From Nematostella vectensis (lineage: Eukaryota; Cnidaria; Anthozoa; Actiniaria; Edwardsiidae): 64,000 bases of DNA. The stretch is taken from the NCBI RefSeq assembly GCF_932526225.1, contig NC_064034.1, forward strand, positions 17,868,887-17,932,886, written 5' to 3'. The translations under genes and the position numbers were made by a program. Below the pieces are notes generated by a model that was given only the letters and a program-made list of their open reading frames with translations, was not told the origin of the DNA and ran no database searches. Shown piece after piece: positions 1 to 13,055 of this stretch. Numbering within the stretch: the stretch's first letter is position 1; each line of letters begins with the position of its first letter.

Positions 1-441
1 ACCTTTGTCAAGGGTTACAGGCTTGAGTCCTTGTCAACTCAGCTTTGGATTTTTGTGTTTAAACTTTACTCTTGACATTGAGATCTGTCCATTCATCCCT
101 TGTATTGGCTTGGGGGCAGGGATTTTCTTTCAGATTTCCTGAAACTTCTGGAACTTCTGGGGTTTAGCTGGCCCCCTTGCCCTTGTGCTACGCATGTCCC
201 ACCTCAAGATGCCATACATTTTACCTGCTAATTATTACACAGAATGTTGAAGTAACTCTCATGTCGAAGGGTATTGATTAAAAAGTTGCTTACTGTTGGA
301 AATAATATATAATATGGAGAATTCCCTTGAAATCACAAAATTCCTACCATGTTTTACATTTAGAAAGAGTCTTTTTGATAAAATGTCAATAAATGCCATA
401 TAAGCTCTTTGTCAGTAGCTCACGGTTGTTTTTAATTACAG
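1..441. other. Intron sequence of the CCDC78-like gene, no exon seen
   Basis: The first recognisable exon begins right after the AG at 440-441. I found no open, splice-bounded coding stretch before it on either strand. It is most likely intron, because the first exon encodes the end of a kinesin-like motor region whose start must lie upstream of the window. Confidence 0.5.
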
Positions 442-1704
442 TGAGTCTATACTGACGTCCCTTCTGCATGATACCTTGGGCGGCAACTGCAAGACAAAGG
501 TCTTAGTGACTTTGAAGTCCATGGATAGCTCTGTATTGAATACCGTGTTGATGATTGCTGGTCAGCTAGCACAGGTTGTAAACTACCCCATCATCAATGA
601 CTCTCTTGCAATGGTAAGTACCTTATGCAGTCACCTGTCCAGATAGGGTCCAAGGGGCTCCGGTCCCCTCCCTGCTCATATGCCAAGAAATAACTGAGTA
701 GCTGTTGCATAAACTGGCCTGCATGGGTGGCCTAGTGTGTTAGTGCGTCAGCCTCTCACCGCTATGGCCCAGGTTCAAATCCTGGCTCAAACTGGGGATT
801 TTTTCCGGGTTTCTGACTTGATTCAAATTTGTGTCACAAGTGAGTTGAAGTTATTCTCCCGTGTTTCCAGTCTTCTTGGATAAGGACACTAAACAGGAGG
901 TCCCGCCCCATCTTGTGTATTTGTATATTTTAGTTTTAAGCTAAACTGGTAGAAAAACAGAACACTTTTTATAAATATTGTAGATAATGTCTGAAACTTT
1001 ACTTGTCATTAATAGGGTCTCATAACTTACTACAGAAGAATAATACACCAATTGAAGGAGGAGCTGAAGTCAGGTGGTTTTAAATCTGGCGGCAGCAGCT
1101 CGAATTTCCAGGAGCTAAAGGACCAGCTTGCAAGACTTGCCAATGAAAATGTAACTTGACTTCAGCAAAAATCATATTTATATCCAAAAACCTGTATTTA
1201 TTTACAAAATCCTGCCTTGCTAGACCCATCATCAGGTTTTGAACTAGGGGAGAAAGAAGATGCTGCCAACTTTGAGTAAAAACAATGCTATATAGATAGC
1301 CACCTTTTTTTCTACACAGTTTTTTTCCCCTCCCCTCTCCTGGATCCATAATTCAATTAGTTTATAAATTAATAAGAGGTCCAATAGATTTCCAAGAAAA
1401 GAAAATCTCACAAGAGTCTTTTACACAAATTAAGTACATTTCAAATGAATTGATGACTTTTTGTTGGTGAGATTGCAAGATCTTCCACTTATAAAATCTG
1501 TTATCAATGTATATTTCAGGTTGAGCTTCAAGAAGGAAGAGAGCAATTACATCGGCGTGTGTTGGACCTTGAGGCCAAGTACACTGAAGCCACCAACTCA
1601 TGGAAACAGCTTTCATCCAAACTTGAGATCAGTGACGAAGAGAAACTGCAGGTGAATGCAAATGCCAATTTGTATTTATTATTATTATTATTTTTATTAT
1701 TATT

Positions 1705-1760
<56 letters not shown>

Positions 1761-4700
1761 TATTATTATTAATTAATTGTATTTATTATTTCTATTGTTT
1801 GTAAGTGATGTGTTTTAGAAGGCTACACAAAACCTAACAATTAGACTACTAGTTCAAGGCGAGAAGTAAAATCAGAACCAGTTGTGTAATTGTTTTAGTA
1901 AAAATGCACTTCCCATCGATATTTTTATGTGTAAATGCATAGGTAAAGATCTAATTGCTGGATAGATTATGCAGTGAGTCTAGCAAGTCTAGCAAACCAA
2001 TCAGATTTCAGGAATCGTGATAATATGTGCGTTAAAACTAAACTATCATGCATGCATGCACAGTTCTGACTGACACAAGCCTTAAAACTAGGGGAATTCC
2101 ATCAGGTTTTATTTCCTGCTAAAGTATTTCTTCGTTGTCCTGGTTGATTGGTGAAGTTTATGTCAATTACAGGTGGAATGCTTCTTGCTTCTTGCATCTA
2201 GGCTCTTTCTCTAAGATTGTTAAGGTGGTCATGGTAGTTGTGCCGTACTGTGATACTTCTACAGCATGCCTTAATGAGTATGGTTTAACAGGTGTATAAA
2301 AACCTAGTTGACCTTCAGCTTGAAAATAATCGTATCATTGAAGAAGCAGAAGCTGACAAATACGAGTTAACAAATAGGGTAAGTAAATGTACTGTAGAGA
2401 ATATATTGGTTAGATCAAATGATTTGCAATTGGCAACAAAAGGAAACTTGGATCTCATTGGAAAATATGGATCAATCATATGACTTGTCATCAGTATATG
2501 GCTCTCGCATTGTTTTTTATCACATTTATTCGAACTAATAATTAGGGGTATAGAGCTAAACACTCATTTGCAGCTCTGCCTTAATGCACAAATAAAGGGA
2601 ACAGTTAACATTGGATCTTCAATCTTTACAATCTGTTTCCATTCCCTACATATGACATCAGCATAGGACTATTATTGTATTTATTATCTCACAGATCAAA
2701 AGTCATTTAATAATCTAGGATTGCTATTTTGGTTATTCTGCATATTAATTAAATTTGTATTCAAACTTTTTGAAATTGCTTTTCACTGTGCAAGAGCCCC
2801 TTAGGATATTGCGGCATCTGAAGAAAAACAAATGGCCTCTTGTGACCATTATCAACTTATCATGATCAGCAAGACAGGTTCTGTCAACTGTCATGGCCAT
2901 ACTTTAGGTACGGTAGCAAGGCCTTCTATAGTTTAGTTTTAATTTTTATGTTGATATCTACTCTAGATCCTATCTTTGGAGAATCAAGTTCATGAGCTGG
3001 ATGCTGAACTTGGTAAAGAAAGAAGGTCTGGTGGCCAGGCAGCACAAGCTCTGCAGCTACTTCAGCAAGACCACCAAGATTTGCGCGAGGAGTATATGAC
3101 CCTGAAAACAAACCACATCAAGGTTTCCAATGACTACCAGCGAGAGGTGGGTGGGCCCAAACTGTTTGGAAAATCTGTGAATTAGACCAAGAGATCTTCA
3201 AAAGTGATTTTTCCAAAAGTAACTTATAGATGTCAGGCCAACATATCTATACAGTTATAAATACTTTATTGTGTTAGCTAAACCCCTTGGTAAAAGCTCA
3301 GGTACTTATGTAGCTTAACCCCACTTGACTGTAAGAAGGCAAGCCATTTTTATTGAAAGATTGTCAAATAAAATACTTTTTCCATAAGGTATTTATGTCT
3401 CTGAACCCCCAACCCCCCTCCTTCTTTATTAACTATTATCACTTCTGGTGTCATTAATCATTGTCTGTTTCATTATCTGCATTATGTATAATAGTCAGTA
3501 TTTACTGATCCCATCCTTCTTTTCAGGTAACAAGAAATGAAGAGCTTGCAGTAGAATTGGTGAGCTTGTCCAACATCAAGGACAGACTACAGAGAGATAG
3601 GGAGGATGTAGAATTTGAGAAGATGCAGGTTTGTAAACAACTTGTGCATTTTGTTTCATTATATCCCTGTGTTATACAGTATCTTTTTCTAAAAACAGGA
3701 GTATTACAGCCAGTTACGTAAACTTGCCAGCAAGTTCTCACGTGGCTCTATACAAGAGAAGGTGGGTAAAGGATCTGATATTATGGATACATTTTCCAAA
3801 TGAACTCATTTTACATTAAAAAAGGTGGACTGTTTTTCTTAGTACTTAGCAAGCAATAGAAAAAAAAAAATATATCAACTTTTTAGAATTCAACTTTTTT
3901 AGAATCTATTATGGCTGTTTTCTTAGTGTCCTTGAAGTGTAGCTTTCATTTCACTGTTTGCATAAACAAAACATAAATGATAAGGTACAAATTCCAAAAT
4001 CTCTGTATTAGGGGTAATCAGTACTGGATGCTGGAAAACCATAGCCATTAAACAGAGTGTGAGTGTAAGGATTTTCTGTCATGTCGTGTGAGAGTGAAGG
4101 CTTTTGGTGATTGTATGCTTACTTTAATATTGCGTCCCTGTATTTGTTTATTGCTGTAGAATGACCTGTCGAAGAGTGTGGTGTCTTTGCGTTCTGAGAA
4201 CCTCAATCTGGAGAAACAGGCAAGTCTAAGCAATCTTACGCTGACATTCATTGATTTAAAGCCAGATTCTTGTAACTTATTTCTTTACATTCTTTGATTT
4301 AACCATAGCTGATGATGTCGTCTAAAGACAAGGAAGGACGCTTGAATCTGCTAAGAAATGAGCATCAACAGGAGCTGGATAGACTTGATGGCAGAATGTA
4401 TGTTGAGAGCCTCTTTTTAGCAACTCCAGGAGATTTGTAGATGGTGAAGATCGTGTAGTGTGATGAGATGATAAATGAGAAGATTAAGACATTATTGCGA
4501 TGGCATGATGATAATTACATGATGGTGATGACATGATGATGGCATGATGTTTATGATGAGACAATGTCAGTGGGTGGTGATAGTGACTGTGACTTGATGG
4601 TGATGACATGCTGACGAAATGGTAGTGGTAACATGATGTTGTCAAGATGGTGAGGATGGTGAGGACTTTTGGTGGTTGTTACACTATGTTGATGATTGAT

Positions 4701-7700
4701 GGTAATGTCATGATAATATGACATGATGGTGATGATGACATGATGATCGGACATGATGGCTATGATGACATGATGGTGATGATGGCTATGATGACATGAT
4801 GGTGATGATGACATGACCCCATAATGTTCGTAACATGGTGATGATGGCATGATGGTGATGATAACATGATGGTGATGATAGCATGATGGTGATGACATGG
4901 TAATGATGATGACATGGTGATGATAACATGATGGTGATGATGATGACTTGATGGTGAAGACATAGTGTTGATGATGACATGATGATGGTGGCATGGTGAT
5001 GATGATGACATGATGGTGATAAGGAAAAAGGGTGATGATGACATGGTGGTGAAAACGTTATGGTGTTGTTGATGATAAGACAGTGATGGGGTCAGAATGG
5101 TCATGGTAACATGGTGACGATGATGACATAATACTGATGACATGGTGATGATGATGATATGGTGATGATGATAACATGATGGTGATGATGATGCCGTGAT
5201 GGTAATGACATGGTGATGATGACATGGTGGTTAAAAAGTTATGGTGGTCATGATGTTATGACAGTGATGGGGTCATATTGATTATGGTGACATTGTGATG
5301 TTGATATGCCAGTAATGGTGAATAGTGTTGCTATTATGGTGATGATGACATGGTGATGGTGATGACATGGTGGTGATGATAACATGATGATGATGACATG
5401 GTGGTGATAAGGACAAAGTGGTGATGATGACATTATGGTGAAAATGATATGGTGGTGATGATGATACGACAAAGATGGAGACGTAATAATTAGATGGCAA
5501 CAAAAACTAGATGGCAACAAGGTGATGCTGGTGACAATGATAATTATGCCATCATTACAGTGATCTTATATTCTCAGCTCAAAGCTAAAGGTCGACCTCC
5601 AGGAGTCAAAGTCAGCTCACCGTGAGACCCAACAAAAAGTGGCAGCACAAGCAGCGGTAGGCATGTTATCTATTTCTTATTTGCTCTATATCAGAAATGA
5701 AAAGGCTGAGGGAGTGGTTGACAGGACCATTAGATCATCTGAATAAATCGGCCTCATTGTAAATCACATCCAAACCACTGACTTTCCAGTGTAGAAAAGT
5801 TCTTATTTTTTGTTGTTGTCTTTATGAATAGGAGGTCATTACTGCAAAGGCTGAACAGAAAAGATTACAGGAAGAAAACAACCGTCTTGACCAACAGCTG
5901 AAAGAAATTAGTGCGGAATACAGCAACAGACTGCAGCAATATGTACACGATATATCGGTATGTATGAAACTGCTGATAACCAATGAGGTAGTGATTGCCC
6001 TGTTAGACCCCCTCTCAAATGTTTGCCTGTGATTAGGTCTATTGTGGTCAAAGTTCTGGTCAGCAATTTTCTTTGGAGTCCCTTAATGCCTACATTGATG
6101 CAATGGTGCGCAAGATTCGGGATGCTCAAGAACAGCGGGTTGTCCAACTTGAGGGGCGTGTCCGAGAACTAAAGGGTTCCATCACTGACCTTCTTAACAA
6201 ACATCAGCAAGTTCTCTCTGCCTACAGGTAATGATCTGTTTTGTTTGCAATAAGATCTTTGAATAGCTAGTATACAGTTTCATGTAGAATTACTTTGTTA
6301 AAGCGTGCTGCGCTTTACTGCACTGGGAAGTGAGCAGGACAGGGCAAGACTTCTTTCTTCAGATGAATATGATGCTTTTCTTCCATCTGGTGAGGAACTA
6401 CAAACAGCGCAGGTGAATAACATTTTTTTTACCATAATGTGCTTGTATGAAGGAAAAGTATATGCAGCCATGTTTATTACAAAGGGGAGGCTGGGTTTGT
6501 GGTATAGAATGTTTTTTTTGCATCAAACCTTTACAACCTGAAAAAAAAAGAATTTAATTTTTTTAATTTTAAAATGTTTTCCTTGAGATACAAATTTTAT
6601 ATTTTCGTTTTCAATAAGATGCCTTATTGGTATCAATAAAGATTAAATTCAAATATCTGCGCACCCATGTCATCTCTATTTAATGGTTAATTTGCAGGCT
6701 AGAGAAATCGGCATTCTGACACGCAAGCTTCATGAGTATGAAAACACCATCACAGAATTGCGCAGAAAGGTACTTTGTACTGTGTTATGCATTTCTTGTG
6801 AAAAATGTTTCTTGTTTTTTTTCCAACAACTATAATAATAAGAAATAACTGAGGAGTTTTTATGGGAGTACCATGCACTATAATTTATATATATATATAT
6901 ATAATAAAAGTTTCTTTGGATCCTCTTCAAAACAAACCAGCTAACCTCCCCCTGTACCTTGTTTGCTGATTGTACCCCTTCTATTCTCGTAGCCTGTCAA
7001 GGATGAAAACAGCCTTAAGCTAGCTCAAGAGCTTACTCAACACAAGCAAGAGTATCACCATGACAAGGGGCCGTAAGTAGAGTTTATAATATTATTTTAT
7101 GCAAATGCTGCAGTTTCCAATGCAGGGGGCTATTATTTACAGTTTGTAAGCAAGTATGGTGCCTTCCCGACCCATTATTGGGTTTTGTTATGTATTTCTT
7201 TTTGGGCAGTTGAAAATTCTCAAAATTGCAAAAATGAATATTGTAAAAGGGGGCCCACAGCACCCCCTAAAGCTAAGCAATTCGATCCTGGTTGAGCGTG
7301 CTTGTGTTTTTTCTCACATTTCCACTCGAGCTCTTAGTGAGAATTTGTCAATATCTTTTCATAAAGGACAATTGCATCAGTTGAGATGGGCTGGGGCTCT
7401 CTGCGAAAACAGTTACGCGAGTTTACTCTCAACACTCAGGTAAGATAAGCAATGGTTATCAACATTTCCAGGCTGTAATCTTATTATGTGTAACAAACTG
7501 TAGTACAGTGGTTTCCTAAGTAGCCAATCTCAAGAAATAGCCAAAAGAGGAAAATACTGAAAGTGTTGCAGGGAAAGTGTTATGTTGATTAATTAATTAA
7601 TGGCTTGGGGCATACTTGTATGAAAAATTAAACACAATATTTTTGTTGCCATCGGCTATTGCTTTTTATTCCAATGGGCCATTTTCTGGATAATGGGATT

Positions 7701-8223
7701 CTAGCTTGAAACTGAGGCTGTGTTTACGTGGCTGTGTTTACACCTCTTTTCAACCTCTTTGCAACAACACCAACCTGTATTAGACTCAAATTCACATTCA
7801 AATTCTATTATCTGGAAAACAGCTGAGAACGTCTGCTTAATAGAGGTACCTCTGTGTTATACTTCCCAGCAAGATTTGGAGACAGAGCGAGCTGCTTTAC
7901 TAACACGCTGCACAATGGCGGAGGAAGAAGTTTGTTATCTCAAAGACTACATCACCACACAGCTAAAAAGGTATCTATTGAAGATCTATAATTGGTGTTC
8001 TTTGCATTAAAGGGCTTTAATTTCGTTTTTCTGCATTTAAGGGCTTTAATTGGTGTTCTTTGCTTTTAAGAGATATAATTGTCCAGTACCTAATACTCTT
8101 CCTCATTCCAGATACCAGCAAGAGATAGTGAGGTTACGTAAGTTACTCAATGAATGTGGAATAGAGGCAGATGGTATGTTACCAGTAAATGGAAATCGTG
8201 GACACCCACCTTGGGCACCTTGA
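442..8223 (+). CDS. CCDC78: CCDC78-like coiled-coil protein with kinesin-like N-terminal region (3' part of gene)
   Basis: Eighteen exons can be chained in phase: 442-613, 1016-1150, 1520-1651, 2292-2378, 2967-3146, 3527-3628, 3699-3761, 4160-4219, 4309-4397, 5578-5656, 5832-5957, 6037-6227, 6304-6412, 6698-6769, 6993-7072, 7367-7439, 7870-7970, 8112-8223, about 650 codons. The first exon has LLHDTLGGNCKTKVLVTL, matching the kinesin motor motif LLxDSLGGNxKT. Exons 4-5 have the block KNLVDLQLENNRIIEEAEAD typical of the CCDC78 DUF4472 region, and the rest is heptad-rich coiled coil. In vertebrates CCDC78 acts in the deuterosome during centriole amplification in multiciliated cells. The 5' end is outside the window. 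All introns read are GT-AG except the one after 4219, which starts GC. The frame runs from the last exon into a minisatellite and stops at 8221-8223. A donor at 8173 (GTATGT) could instead splice past the arrays, but no later exon was recognised. Confidence 0.8.
719..935 (+). mobile_element. tRNA-derived SINE-like element
   Basis: An intronic stretch carries two spaced pol III promoter-like boxes: TGGCCTAGTGT at 728-738 (A box) and GGTTCAAATCC at 772-782 (B box), about 44 bases apart as in tRNA genes. No cloverleaf was found, so it is not a functional tRNA. The downstream tail near 880-905 (GGACACTAAACAGGAGGTCC) looks like a SINE 3' domain. The ends are approximate. Confidence 0.55.
1668..1773 (+). 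repeat. (ATT)n/(ATC)n microsatellite in CCDC78 intron
   Basis: A run of ATT triplets passes into about 20 TCA triplets and back to ATT. It lies just after the exon ending at 1651. The serine-rich reading frame across it is only the triplet repeat. Confidence 0.9.
4440..5490 (+). repeat. Imperfect ATGATGGTG-type tandem repeat in CCDC78 intron
   Basis: About 1 kb of the intron between exons 4309-4397 and 5578-5656 is made of GATGATGACATGATGGTG-like units with substitutions and short indels. The reverse strand gives His/Ser-rich open frames that are repeat artefacts. Confidence 0.9.
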
Positions 8224-9925
8224 GAGTTGACGCCATGGACACCTTGACAATGGACACCCACCTTGGGTGCCATGGACACCCACCTTTGGCATCTTGACAA
8301 TGGACACCCACCTTGGGTGCCATGGACACCCACCTTGGGCACCTTGATAGTGGACACCCACCTGGGCATCTTGACAATGGACACCCACCTTGGGTGCCAT
8401 GGACACCCACCTTGGGCACCTTGATAGTGGACACCCACCTTGGGCACCTTGATAGTGGACACCCACCTTGGACACCTTGACAGTGGACACCCACCTTGGG
8501 CACCTTGACAGTGGACACCCACCTTGGACACCTTGACAGTGGACACCCACCTTGGGCACCTTGACAATGGACACCCACCTTGGGCACCTTGACAGTGGAC
8601 ACCCACCTTGGACACCTTGACAGTGGACACCCACCTTGGGCACCTTGATAGTGGACACCCACCTTGGACACCTTGACAGTGGACACCCACCTTGGACACC
8701 TTGACAGTGGACACCCACCTTGGGCACCTTGACAATGGACACCCACCTTGGGCACCTTGATAGTGGACACCCACCTTGGGCACCTTGACAGTGGACACCC
8801 ACCTTGGGCGCCTTGACAGTGGACACCCACCTTGGGCACCTTGATAGTGGACGCCCACCTTGGGCACCTTGATAGTGGACGCCCACCTTGGGCACCTTGA
8901 TAGTGGACGCCCACCTTGGGCACCTTGATAGTGGACACCCACCTTGGGCACCTTGATAGTGGACACCCACCTTGGACACCTTGACAGTGGACACCCACCT
9001 TGGGCACCTTGATAGTGGACACCCACCTTGGGCACCTTGATAGTGGACACCCACCTTGGGCACCTTGATAGTGGACACCCACCTTGGGCACCTTGATAGT
9101 GGACACCCACCTTGGGCACCTTGATAGTGGACATGCACCTTGGGCACCTTGATAGTGGACACCCACCTTGGGCACCTTGACAGTGGACATGCACCTTGGG
9201 CACCTTGATAGTGGACACCCACCTTGGGCACCTTGATAGTGGACACCCACCTTGGGCACCTTGATAGTGGACACCCACCTTGGGCACCTTGATAGTGGAC
9301 ACCCACCTTGGGCACCTTGATAGTGGACGCCCACCTTGGGCACCTTGATAGTGGACACCCACCTTGGGCACCTTGATAGTGGACACCCACCTTGGGCACC
9401 TTGATAGTGGACATGCACCTTGGGCACCTTGATAGTGGACACCCACCTTGGGCACCTTGATAGTGGACACCCACCTTGGGCACCTTGACAGTGGACACGC
9501 ACCTTGGGCACCTTGACAGTGGACACCCACCTTGGACACCTTGATAGTGGACACCCACCTTGGGCACCTTGATAGTGGACACCCACCTTGGGCACCTTGA
9601 TAGTGGACACCCACCTTGGGCACCTTGACAGTGGACACCCACCTTGGACACCCTTGATAGTGGACACCCACCTTGGGCACCTTGAGAGTTGACGCCATGG
9701 ACACCTTGACAATGGACACCAACCTTGGGTGCCATGGACACCCACCTTGGGCGCCTTGACAGTGGACACCCACCTTGGGCGCCTTGACAGTGGACACCCA
9801 CCTTAGGCACCTTGACAGTGGACACCCACCTTGGGCGCCTTGACAGTGGACACCCACCTTGGGCACCTTGATAGTGGACACCCACCTTGGGCACCTTGAT
9901 AGTGGACACCCACCTTAAGCAGGTT
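8199..9925 (+). repeat. 28-bp minisatellite, about 60 units
   Basis: The consensus begins GTGGACACCCACCTTGGGCA and ends CCTTGATA (28 bp). The main variants are GATAGT/GACAGT, GGGCACC/GGACACC and CACCC/CATGC. Variant blocks with GACGCCATGG and TGGGTGCCATGG sit near both ends (about 8229-8420 and 9683-9745), which suggests block duplication. Because 28 is not a multiple of 3, the three reverse frames read one repeat in turn and all stay open over 500 codons. They are not genes. The first unit holds the apparent stop of the CCDC78-like frame. Confidence 0.95.
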
Positions 9926-10265
9926 GGACAACATGGACACCCACTTGATGATTGACATCATGGACACCCACCTTGGGCCTTGACAACACCTACCAAAAAA
10001 AGAAAAAAATTATTTAGAGAGAAATGGCTGGCCCCAAACTGTAAATTTTTAGATAAAATAAACAAAACATAAAATGTTTTGAGCTTAATTGCCAAGGTAT
10101 TTTCTCCAAAAAATACCTGTACATATTTCTAAAAGGAATTATTTCTTGCAAATTAAAATGTAGATCATAAGTGAGTAAAATTGATAAAAAAATGTTTTTT
10201 CCTCAGTTGTCATCATGGTGTCAACCAATAGCAAGAACAGAAACCCATTTTCAAAATGCTAATGA

Positions 10266-13055
10266 GTAGCACAGTGTCACACAAGCCCATCTCTAAGTAG
10301 CACAGTGTCACACAAGCCCATGTCTAAGTAGCACAGTGTCACACAAGCCCATCTCTAAGTAGCAGTGTCACACAAGCCCATCTCTAAGTAGCACAGTGTC
10401 ACACAAGCCCATCTCTAAGTAGCACAGTGTCACACAAGCCCATCTCTAAGTAGCACAGTGTCATACAAGCCCATCTCTAAGTAGCACAGTGTCAAACAAG
10501 CATATCTCTAAGTAGCACAGTGTCACACAAGCCCATCCTTAAGTAGCACAGTGTCACACAAGCCCATCTCTCTAAGTAGCACAGAGTCACACAAGCCCAT
10601 CTCTAAGTAGCACAGTGTCACACAAGCCCATCTCTAAGTAGCACAGAGTCACACAAGCCCATGTCTAAGTAGCACAGTGTCACACAAGCCCACCTGTAAG
10701 TAGCACAGTGTCACACAAGCCCATCTCTAAGTAGCACAGTGTCACACAAGTCCATCTCTAAGTAGCACAGTGTCACACAAGCCCATCTCTAAGTAGCACA
10801 GTGTCACACAAGCCCACCTGTAAGTAGCACAGTGTCACACAAGCCCATCTCTAAGTAGCACAGTGTCACACAAGTCCATCTCTAAGTAGCAGTGTCACAC
10901 AAGCCCATGTCTAAGTAGCACAGTGTCACACAAGCCCATGTCTAAGTAGCACAGTGTCACACAAGCCCATCTCTAAGTAACACAGTGTCACACAAGCCCA
11001 TCTCTAAGTAGCACAGTGTCACACAAGCCCACCTGTAAGTAGCACAGTGTCACACAAGCCCATCTCTAAGTAGCACAGTGTCACACAAGTCCATCTCTAA
11101 GTAGCACAGTGTCACACAAGCCCATGTCTAAGTAGCACAGTGTCACACAAGCCCATGTCTAAGTAGCACAGTGTCACACAAGCCCATCTCTAAGTAGCAA
11201 AGAGTCATACAAGCCCATCTCTAAGTAGCAGTGTCACACAAGCCCATCTCTAAGAAGTACAGTGTCACAAAAGCCCATCTTTAAGTAGCACAGTGTCACA
11301 CAAGCCCATCTCTAAGTAGCACAGTGTCACACAAGTCCATGTCTAAATAGCACAGTGTCACACAAGCCCATCTCTAAGTAGCACAGTGTCACACAAGCCC
11401 ATCTCTAAGTAGCACAGTGTCACACAAGCCCATCTCTAAGTAGCACAGTGTCACACAAGCCCACCTGTAAGTAGCACAGTGTCACACAAGCCCATCTCTA
11501 AGTAGCACAGTGTCACACAAGTCCATCTCTAAGTAGCACAGTGTCACACAAGCCCATGTCTAAGTAGCACAGTGTCACACAAGCCCATGTCTAAGTAGCA
11601 CAGTGTCACACAAGCCCATCTCTAAGTAGCAGTGTCACACAAGCCCATCTCTAAGAAGTACAGTGTCACACAAGCCCATGTCTAAGTAGCACAGTGTCAC
11701 ACAAGCCCATCTCTAAGTAGCACAGTGTCACACAAGCCCATCTCTAAGTAGCACAGTGTCACACAAGCCCATCTCTAAGTAGCACAGTGTCACACAAGCC
11801 CACCTGTAAGTAGCACAGTGTCACACAAGCCCATCTCTAAGTAGCACAGTGTCACACAAGTCCATGTCTAAATAGCACAGTGTCACACAAGCCCATCTCT
11901 AAGTAGTACAGTGTCACACAAGCCCATCTTTAAGTAGCACAGTGTCACACAAGCCCATCTCTAAGTAGCACAGTGTCACACAAGCCCATCTCTAAGTAGC
12001 ACAGTGTGACACAAGCCCACCTGTAAGTAGCACAGTGTCACACAAGCCCATCTCCAAGTAGCACAGTGTCACACAAGCCCATCTCTAAGTAGCACAGTGT
12101 CATACAAGCCCATCTCTAAGTAGCACAGTGTCACACAAGCCCATCTCTAAGTAGCACAGTGTCACACAAGCCCATCTCTAAGTAGCACAGTGTCACACAA
12201 GTCCATCTCTAAGTAGCACAGTGTCACACAAGCCCATGTCTAAGTAGCACAGTGTCACACAAGCCCATGTCTAAGTAGCACAGTGTCACACAAGCCCATC
12301 TCTAAGTAGCAAAGAGTCATACAAGCCCATCTCTAAGTAGCAGTGTCACACAAGCCCATCTCTAAGAAGTACAGTGTCACAAAAGCCCATCTTTAAGTAG
12401 CACAGTGTCACACAAGCCCATCTCTAAGTAGCACAGTGTCACACAAGCCCATCTCTGAGTAGCACAGTGTCACACATGCCCATCTCTAAGTAGCACAGTG
12501 TCACACAAGCCCATCGCTGAGTGGCACAGTGTCACACAAGCCCATCTCTAAGTAGCACAGTGTCACACAAGCCCATCTCTAAGTAGCACAGTGTCACACA
12601 AGCCCATCTCTAAGTAGCACAGTGTCACACAAGCCCATCTCTAAATTGCACAGTGTCACACAAGCCCATCTCTGAGTAGCATAGTGTCACACAAACCCAT
12701 CGCTGAGTGGCACAGTGTCACACAAGCCCATCTCTGAGTAGCACAGTGTCACACAAGCCCATCTCTGAGTAGCACAGTGTCAAACAAGCCCATGTCTAAG
12801 TAGCACAGTGTCACACAAGCCCATCTCTGAGTAGCACAGTGTCAAACAAGCCCATGTCTAAGTAGCACAGTGTCACACAAGCCCATGTCTAAGTAGCACA
12901 GTGTCACACAAGCCCATCTCTAAGTAGCACAGTGTCATACAAGCCCATCTCTAAGTAGCAGTGTCACACAAGCCTGTCTCCAAGTAGCACAGTGTCACAC
13001 AAACCTATTGCTGAGTGGCACAGTGTCACACAAGCCCGTCTCTAAATAGCACAGA
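10266..13055 (+). repeat. 31-bp satellite-like array, about 90 units, with higher-order structure
   Basis: The unit is AGCACAGTGTCACACAAGCC followed by CATCTCTAAGT (31 bp). Variants (CACCTGTAAGT, TCCATCTC, CATGTCTAAGT, and a 29-bp form lacking CA) recur in the same order several times, for example from about 10690, 10810, 11030 and 11460. This shows amplification of multi-unit blocks. There are no unique spacers between repeats, so it is not CRISPR-like. Divergent units toward 12480-13050 (GAGTGG, AAATTGC) look like an older array edge. Confidence 0.95.

Noticed and set aside
1559-1804. Poly-serine/leucine frame following a CCDC78 exon
   Set aside because: It runs past a good donor into the ATT/TCA microsatellite and is in a different frame from the exon.
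4551-5520. His/Ser-rich minus-strand open frames
   Set aside because: Products of the GATGATGACATGATGGTG intronic repeat.
8103-9909. Three overlapping minus-strand open frames of 540-592 codons
   Set aside because: They are translations of one 28-bp repeat in three frames; period 28 codons, no start context, no domain.
10266-13055. Array of 31-bp direct repeats, superficially CRISPR-sized
   Set aside because: Units are contiguous without unique spacers, and the setting is an animal genome.
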